From the NCBI GenBank assembly GCA_964605155.1, contig CAZSAK010000027.1, forward strand, positions 1-32,179: 32,179 nucleotides of DNA, in the 5' to 3' direction. The DNA is from CAZSAK01 sp964605155 (lineage in GTDB: Bacteria; Pseudomonadota; Gammaproteobacteria; SZUA-140). The position numbers and the translations under genes are program-made. This document shows positions 25,870-32,179 of the stretch, in pieces. The notes below the pieces were generated by a model, which was not told the origin of the DNA, did not search any database, and worked only from the letters and a program-made list of their open reading frames with translations. Each line of letters begins with the position of its first letter. Positions within the stretch are counted from its first letter, which is position 1.

Positions 25870-26520
25870 ATGCTTCTTTCGCTGAAATATAACTTCTTGT
25901 TCGTGCACATCGCAAAAACGGGGGGCACCAGTGTGCGCTCGGCCCTGAATCCCCTACGCTGGCGGGATCCATACTATGTACCGATTTTTATCTGCAGCAA
26001 GCTCAGCCAACTGACCGGTCATCGTATCGGTGTAAAATTTCCCCGCCATGCCAAGGTAATTGCAGCCAGGGAAATGCTCCCCCGGGAATTGTTTGATCGA
26101 TTGTTCAAATTCGCCTTTGTGCGTAACCCCTGGGATCTGCAAATCAGCTCGTATCATCATCTGCGCCGTGAACGCCCCAGGCTACTGGATGGCATAGGAG
26201 ATTTCTCTGCCTTTTTGCGCTGGAAACTGGATCCGGAGAGACCCTATCAATACCATATCGATACCTCGATCGATATTCAGTCGGATTACCTGATAGACCT
26301 TGATGGCAGGATAATCGTTGACTTTATCGGCAAGTACGAACAGCTGCAGCAGGACTTTAATGATGTATGTGGCCGTATCGGCATCACACCAAAAACATTA
26401 CCGCATAAGCGCAGGGCAAACGACCGCAGCGACTATCGCAAATACTACAGCGATGACACGGCACAACTCGTTGCCGATTTTTTCAAACGGGATATCGAGA
26501 ACTTCGGCTATACGTTCTAG
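25870..26520 (+). CDS. PAPS-dependent sulfotransferase family 2 protein
   Basis: The protein is 216 residues. The 5'-phosphosulfate loop FVHIAKTGGTSVR (11-23, with K16) and the 3'-phosphate site FVRNPWDLQISSY (83-95, R85 and a Ser at 93/94) match the Sulfotransfer_2 family (PF03567), which moves sulfate from PAPS to carbohydrate hydroxyls. There is no N-terminal membrane anchor, unlike eukaryotic Golgi members. It sits 6 bp behind GT4 paralogue B. Inference: it sulfates an LPS sugar, as in some rhizobial and marine bacteria. The PAP by-product would be handled by CysQ. Confidence 0.88.
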   Translation: MLLSLKYNFLFVHIAKTGGTSVRSALNPLRWRDPYYVPIFICSKLSQLTGHRIGVKFPRHAKVIAAREMLPRELFDRLFKFAFVRNPWDLQISSYHHLRRERPRLLDGIGDFSAFLRWKLDPERPYQYHIDTSIDIQSDYLIDLDGRIIVDFIGKYEQLQQDFNDVCGRIGITPKTLPHKRRANDRSDYRKYYSDDTAQLVADFFKRDIENFGYTF

Positions 26521-26562
26521 GCAAGATCCTGCTGTAACTGCAGTTGTGTCGTGGCATCGAAG

Positions 26563-26784
26563 CTAGTCTTTCAAGATGTATTCAGCACCGCAATACGGGC
26601 ACTTAGCCTGCCCTGTCCCCTCGACAGGCAGAAAGACCCGTGGATGTGAGTTCCACAAGCTCATTCCCTCCAACGGACAGTGGAGCGGCAGATCCGCCCG
26701 GGTGACCTCATAGCGGTTCTCGGCATTGGGCTCGATATAATTCTGTGGTTGTTCCGACGCGGAAACGGTTTCTGGGTCAGCCAC
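26563..26784 (-). CDS. Zinc-finger protein, zf-CHCC family
   Basis: The protein is 73 residues. The CHCC zinc site is C36, H47, C62, C65 within LHCPLEGMSLWNSHPRVFLP and AKCPYCGAEY, matching PF10276. The GTG start at 26784 is supported by AAGGAG 6 nt upstream. Related bacterial proteins are small and uncharacterised, and resemble the zinc-binding NDUFS6 subunit of mitochondrial complex I. The gene lies 31 bp after ilvE in the same direction, an arrangement recurrent near the gammaproteobacterial core-LPS locus. Confidence 0.9.
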   Translation of the reverse strand: MADPETVSASEQPQNYIEPNAENRYEVTRADLPLHCPLEGMSLWNSHPRVFLPVEGTGQAKCPYCGAEYILKD

Positions 26785-26815
26785 GTTATTCTCCTTCTTC
26801 AGTTTCTTTAATAGC

Positions 26816-27739
26816 CTATTTAACGACCGTTAGCCATTGCGGATTGGCCGAAGCGCGCCCGTGAACGTGATCGAAGTAGAGCGATTGCAATTTTTCAGTC
26901 ACCGGCCCACGTGCGCCACTGCCGATGATCCGGCCATCGACTTCCCGGATCGGAGTAACCTCAGCCGCCGTCCCTGTAAAAAACGCCTCATCGGCGATAT
27001 AAACCTCATCGCGGGTGATGCGTCGTTCATGGACGGGAATGCCCAGAGCGGCGGCCAGTACAAAGATTGTATCACGCGTAATCCCGTCCAGCGCTGATGT
27101 CAGTTCGGGGGTATAAAGCATACCGTCACGTACGATAAAGATATTTTCCCCGCTGCCCTCGGCAACATAGCCCTCGGTATCCAGCAACATGGCTTCGTCA
27201 CATCCACACGACAGGGCTTCGTTCAAGGCCAGCATGGAATTGATATAGTTGCCGTTTGCCTTGGCCTTGCACATGGTGATATTGACATGATGGCGGGTAT
27301 ATGAGGATGTCTTGACGCGGATCCCCTTATTCATGTTGTCCTCTCCCAGGTATGACCCCCATGACCAGGCGGCGACCATCACATGTGCCTTGAGTGCATC
27401 GGCGCGCAACCCCATTCCCTCCGAACCCAGAAAGACCATCGGCCGGATATAACCGAATTCCATATCGTTTTCTCGCACCGATGTGCACACGGCTTCATTG
27501 ATTGTATCCTTGTCATACGGAATTTTTATTCCAAGAATATGGGCCGAACGAAACAACCGGTCGGTATGGGCCTGAAGGCGGAAGATCGCCGTACCCTGTT
27601 CCGCCTTGTAGGCGCGTACACCTTCAAATACTCCCAAACCATAATGCAGTGTGTGGGTCAACACATGGACCTTGGCGTCACGCCAGGGAACCAGCCTACC
27701 ATCCAGCCATATCATGCCGTCGCGGTCATCCATACTCAT
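26816..27739 (-). CDS. ilvE: Branched-chain amino acid aminotransferase IlvE
   Basis: The 307-residue class IV PLP enzyme performs the last step of valine, leucine and isoleucine synthesis, using glutamate as amino donor. The PLP-binding lysine is K160 in MCKAKANGNY, and EGSGENIF (194-201) and the GLGVFEGVRAY substrate loop are intact. The start at 27739 (MSMDDRD) is chosen over a longer frame to 27805, since it matches the usual length and has AAAGAG upstream; the ATG at 27733 is also possible. It is downstream of glnE (about 120 bp) and upstream of the zf-CHCC gene. Confidence 0.95.
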   Translation of the reverse strand: MSMDDRDGMIWLDGRLVPWRDAKVHVLTHTLHYGLGVFEGVRAYKAEQGTAIFRLQAHTDRLFRSAHILGIKIPYDKDTINEAVCTSVRENDMEFGYIRPMVFLGSEGMGLRADALKAHVMVAAWSWGSYLGEDNMNKGIRVKTSSYTRHHVNITMCKAKANGNYINSMLALNEALSCGCDEAMLLDTEGYVAEGSGENIFIVRDGMLYTPELTSALDGITRDTIFVLAAALGIPVHERRITRDEVYIADEAFFTGTAAEVTPIREVDGRIIGSGARGPVTEKLQSLYFDHVHGRASANPQWLTVVK

Positions 27740-27859
27740 CGATGTATATCTCTTTATGTGAAGATCAAAGATTGGGATTGTAGCTAAAATACCAACTATT
27801 TTCACCGGCTAACTGTCGTCGACCATGTTTATTACCGGGGTCTGGTCTCAGTATACGCT

Positions 27860-30787
27860 TCAATTACCCAGCAACTGATGCCAGATTCCGGATACTGTGT
27901 CGCGTTCAGCGGTAAACTGTCCGTCATCGACAACGGCCTCTTCACCCTGCAATGCCATGCGATGTACGCAGGAACGATAGGTCCGGTAACAGTCGCTCAG
28001 TTGCTGGACATCCCCCTTCGCCAACAGTTCCGCCACGGCGAATTCCTCCAGCAAGCGGATATTATCTGTCCAACGCAACAACCCGGCATGACGAGAGGCC
28101 CACAGCAACACGCCATACTGGACAATAAATTCAATATCGGCTATCCCGCCCCTATCCTGCTTGATGTCAAAGTATCCCGGGCCGGATTGCGAGAGCTCTT
28201 TCCTCATCCGTTCCCGCATCTCACGTACTTCTCGACGCAGGATCTCCTGATCCCTTTTCTTAGAGAGCATCTCCCGGCGAACGGCCTCGAAGCGTCGCTT
28301 GATTTCATTGTCACCCGTGATGACGCGGGCGCGCACCAGGGCCTGCATTTCCCATGTCCAGGCATCATGACGCTGATAGTCCTCGAAGGCATCGATACTG
28401 CTGACCAGCAACCCCGATGTGCCACTTGGTCGCAGACGCATATCAACCTCATACAGAACACCGGCAGGCGTATGCGTATTAAGTATATGTATAATACGTT
28501 GTCCCAGACGGGCAAAAAATACACTCAGTTCCGTAGCATCAGGATCCGGTTGTTCATGCAGGAAGACCAGGTCCAGATCAGAACCGTAGCCGAGCTCGAT
28601 ACCTCCCAGCTTGCCGTAGCCGACTATCGCAAACCCTACGGCGGTTTTTTTTCGGCTGCGGGTCTTGCCGCTTCGCGTCACAAGATGAGTAATGCCAATA
28701 TCCATCACCTTGTCCAGAATCACCTCTGCGATCTCCGTCAAGTGGTCACTCACCACCATTAACGGCATGATGCCCATAACATCCGCGGCGGCAACCCGTA
28801 ACACATTGGCCTGTTTGTAATGACGCAAGGTATCCATCTCCGCCTCCAGATCCCCTGCGTTGATATGGCCCAATTGTATCTGTAACTGACGCTCAAGCGC
28901 CTCGCGGTCCAGCGGTGCATACAACGCACGTGGATCCAGTAATTCATCCAGCAGAATCGGATGACTGGCCAGCAGTTCGGAGATCCATGGGCTTGCAGCG
29001 CATAGTTTGACCAGCTGTGACAAGGCCATGGGATTTTCCACAAGCAGGGCCAGATATACTTCACGGCTGGCGATTGATTCGATCAGGTCGAGCAGACGAA
29101 TCAATACCCGGTCCCGGTGTTCGGCCTCGGCAACGGCACCCAGCAACAATGGGATAAGGTGATCCATGCGCTCGCGGCCGCGAGCGCTCAATGACCGGTA
29201 TGCATAGCTGTCACGTAGTGACTCCAATGCCTGCAATGCATCATCGGGTAACTCAAAACCGCTGGACCCAAGGATCTCCAGCAGTCCTTTATTATCCATC
29301 TCTTCCGATACGCATTCGGCCCATATGGTTGTTATGTCCGACGACTCGGCAGTGGAAGACAATTCACCGCCTTGCCCGTTATGACTAATTTGCGGTGACA
29401 GAAACACCTGCTCGAAGTGATTGCTGACATGCCGCCGGTGCCTTGTCAGTTGACGTGAGAATGACTCCCAGTCCGGAAAGCCCATGGCATAAGCCACCCG
29501 GGTCCGGTCAGCCTCGTCCACGGGCAGGTTGTGTACCTGTTCATCGGCAAAGGCCTGGAGGCGATTCTCTAGACGTCTTAGAAAGATATAAGCTGAAGTC
29601 AGATTACGTGCTACGTATTCCGGCAGGTAACCGAGTTCTGACAGGCGTTGCAGGACAGGCAAGATACTCCGTTCCTGTAACTGCGGATTGCGGCCGCCCC
29701 AGATCAGTTGCAAGGCCTGGCCGATGAACTCCACTTCACGGATCCCACCGGAGCCCAGTTTGATATTATCCTGTAATCCCTTGCGTTCGACCTCATGGCT
29801 GATCATGGCCTTCATCTCGCGTAATGATTCGAAGGTACCGAAATCAAGATAACGACGATAAACAAACGGACGTAACATCGCGATAAAACGCTCGCCCTCA
29901 GCCCTGTCGCCGGCTACGGGCCGTGCCTTGATCATGGCGTAGCGCTCCCATTCCCTGCCTTGTGACTGGTAGTAATCTTCGGCTGCATCGAAACCGGTGA
30001 CCAACGGGCCGCTTTCACCAAAGGGCCTGAGACGCATGTCGACGCGGAACACAAACCCTTTTTCGGTCATCGTATGCAAGGTATTCACAAGCCGCCGGCC
30101 TAATTCGTTGAAATATTCCTCGTTACTGACCGGCGTCCGGGTCCGCCGGGTATCACCCTCTTCGGGATAGACAAAGATCAGGTCCACATCGGATGAAAAA
30201 TTCAGTTCCCTTGCTCCGAGCTTGCCCATGGCGATGATAATCAATGACTGGGGTGTTCCACTACGCTCCCCTGTCGGCACACCCGTCTCCCGGCAATGCC
30301 AGTGATGCAGGAGCCTGGCAGTGTGATCGAGGCATGCATCCGCAAGTGCCGAAAGATCGCGCATGGTCTCTTCAAGGGAAGCCCAGCCGGCAAGGTCTCG
30401 CCATGCGATACGTATCATCTCCCGTCGCCGGAATTCCCTTAATGTATCTTCGAGGGACTGCTGGTCATTGACGTTATCCAGCAAAGCTTGCAATTTGATC
30501 CGGTATTCATCCAGACGATAATCGCCAAGCAAATCACCGCTATCCAGAAAATCAACCACCAGTTCCGGATAACGTGCACTGTTCTGCGCGACAAAATCAC
30601 TCATGGACCACACCCTGAACAAGGACTTGATGAAATCCGGATGGCCGGGGACCCGCAGACCGTTCTGGCGCGCAGCATCGATATAGGTTTCCCATGTCTG
30701 CTCAACGCCAAGTCGTAATGATGATGGGATATCATTGAGGGTCTTGGCGATTATCGTACTTCGTGCTGCTTTTTTTGTGTTTCCCAT
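27860..30787 (-). CDS. glnE: Bifunctional glutamine synthetase adenylyltransferase/deadenylylase GlnE
   Basis: The 975-residue protein controls glutamine synthetase by adding or removing AMP in response to PII and glutamine. Two nucleotidyltransferase domains are visible. The N-terminal adenylyl-removing domain has GARELNFSSDVDL (191-203). The C-terminal adenylyl-transferase domain has GGIELGYGSDLDL near residue 730-740. Both carry the metal-binding DxD, so both activities should be intact. Length is as expected. It is transcribed towards ilvE and is divergent from pilU. Confidence 0.97.
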   Translation of the reverse strand: MGNTKKAARSTIIAKTLNDIPSSLRLGVEQTWETYIDAARQNGLRVPGHPDFIKSLFRVWSMSDFVAQNSARYPELVVDFLDSGDLLGDYRLDEYRIKLQALLDNVNDQQSLEDTLREFRRREMIRIAWRDLAGWASLEETMRDLSALADACLDHTARLLHHWHCRETGVPTGERSGTPQSLIIIAMGKLGARELNFSSDVDLIFVYPEEGDTRRTRTPVSNEEYFNELGRRLVNTLHTMTEKGFVFRVDMRLRPFGESGPLVTGFDAAEDYYQSQGREWERYAMIKARPVAGDRAEGERFIAMLRPFVYRRYLDFGTFESLREMKAMISHEVERKGLQDNIKLGSGGIREVEFIGQALQLIWGGRNPQLQERSILPVLQRLSELGYLPEYVARNLTSAYIFLRRLENRLQAFADEQVHNLPVDEADRTRVAYAMGFPDWESFSRQLTRHRRHVSNHFEQVFLSPQISHNGQGGELSSTAESSDITTIWAECVSEEMDNKGLLEILGSSGFELPDDALQALESLRDSYAYRSLSARGRERMDHLIPLLLGAVAEAEHRDRVLIRLLDLIESIASREVYLALLVENPMALSQLVKLCAASPWISELLASHPILLDELLDPRALYAPLDREALERQLQIQLGHINAGDLEAEMDTLRHYKQANVLRVAAADVMGIMPLMVVSDHLTEIAEVILDKVMDIGITHLVTRSGKTRSRKKTAVGFAIVGYGKLGGIELGYGSDLDLVFLHEQPDPDATELSVFFARLGQRIIHILNTHTPAGVLYEVDMRLRPSGTSGLLVSSIDAFEDYQRHDAWTWEMQALVRARVITGDNEIKRRFEAVRREMLSKKRDQEILRREVREMRERMRKELSQSGPGYFDIKQDRGGIADIEFIVQYGVLLWASRHAGLLRWTDNIRLLEEFAVAELLAKGDVQQLSDCYRTYRSCVHRMALQGEEAVVDDGQFTAERDTVSGIWHQLLGN

Positions 30788-30954
30788 TCGTAAAAGCTTA
30801 ACGTGAATACAGCGGTAAAAACAGCTAACAACAGTCCGTCCCTATTATCTGCCCGTAAGCTAACTATTTCATTTGCATGGATTCTCAAGTTGTCCCAGAT
30901 CCGGTCGATATGCAAGAGGGTAATTATTCATATGACCGGTTTTCAGGGGGACAG

Positions 30955-32082
<1,128 letters not shown>

Positions 32083-32100
32083 TATCCTCCAAGCAAAAAA

Positions 32101-32131
32101 GCCCCGCCGGGATTACCCGGCGGGGCTTTTT
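32101..32131. terminator. Strong bidirectional intrinsic terminator
   Basis: An 11-bp perfect GC-rich stem (GCCCCGCCGGG, loop ATTA, CCCGGCGGGGC) is flanked by six A at 32095-32100 and five T at 32127-32131. It therefore has the T tract needed on both strands. It lies 18 bp after the pilU stop and 26 bp after the groEL stop on the other strand. Confidence 0.93.
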
Positions 32132-32157
32132 AATATCTACAGGCTATCAGGCGTTGC

Positions 32158-32179
32158 TTACATCATGCCGCCAATACCG
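32158..32179 (-). CDS. groL: Chaperonin GroEL, C-terminal end only
   Basis: Only seven minus-strand codons are in the window. They read G-I-G-G-M-M-stop, which fits the Gly-Met-rich tail (GGM)n-M that ends GroEL. The rest lies beyond the right edge. The call rests on this tail and on the strong terminator that follows it. Other Gly-Met-ending proteins cannot be excluded. Confidence 0.7.

Noticed and set aside
20059..26520. Exosortase/PEP-CTERM exopolysaccharide locus
   Set aside because: AsnB plus GT4 genes occur in such loci, but no exosortase, Wzc-like or PEP-CTERM protein is present, while waaA, hldE and lpxL genes are adjacent.
27740..27805. Longer start for ilvE
   Set aside because: The extra 22 residues do not fit the family, and a Shine-Dalgarno site stands before 27739.
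27878..28762. Plus-strand 294-codon open frame
   Set aside because: It is antisense to the conserved C-terminal domain of glnE and its product has no recognisable motifs.

Overview
This window comes from a Gram-negative gammaproteobacterium of roughly 50% GC. The evidence is a set of enzymes for the inner core and lipid A of lipopolysaccharide (LPS): WaaA, HldE and an LpxL-type acyltransferase. TolC, a PilU retraction ATPase, GlnE, and NudE/CysQ/YrfG-type housekeeping enzymes point the same way. Chromatiales or a related marine or sulfur-cycle group is a guess, and species cannot be named. The gene content is mostly chromosomal. I see no phage, IS element, CRISPR array, tRNA or rRNA.

Layout. 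(1) Bases 1-1544 hold the 3' end of a large surface protein with DUF11 repeats and a CFI-box C-terminus. (2) Bases 1549-4149 hold nudE-cysQ (minus), divergent yrfG (plus), and a YkgJ-type cysteine-cluster protein (minus). (3) Bases 4323-7732 form a tight four-gene plus-strand operon: family 2 glycosyltransferase, nucleoside phosphorylase-like protein, spore-photoproduct-lyase-like radical SAM protein, and SDR oxidoreductase. I do not recognise this as a characterised pathway, and it is the best candidate here for an undescribed system. (4) Bases 7758-8105 hold a small possible GIY-YIG-like protein, followed by about 470 bp of non-coding DNA. (5) thiC (minus) diverges from pcm-tolC (plus). The thiC leader shows no recognisable THI box but can fold into another structure. 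(6) Bases 12891-26520 are an LPS assembly locus: hldE-waaA (minus), lpxL-like (plus), an asnB-GT9-GT4-GT4 operon (minus), and divergently an O-antigen ligase, two paralogous GT4 enzymes and a PAPS-type sulfotransferase (plus). (7) Bases 26563-32179 hold a zf-CHCC protein, ilvE and glnE (minus), pilU (plus), a strong bidirectional terminator, and the last codons of groEL entering on the minus strand.

How the genes fit together. HldE makes ADP-heptose precursors, a GT9 heptosyltransferase-like enzyme and at least four GT4 enzymes probably extend the core or O-chain, and WaaA and LpxL build Kdo-lipid A. The ligase would join O-chain to core. AsnB-like amidation and sulfation are plausible decorations (inference), and CysQ could clear the PAP released by the sulfotransferase. 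Gene adjacency and intact motifs support this picture, but no substrate can be read from sequence alone.
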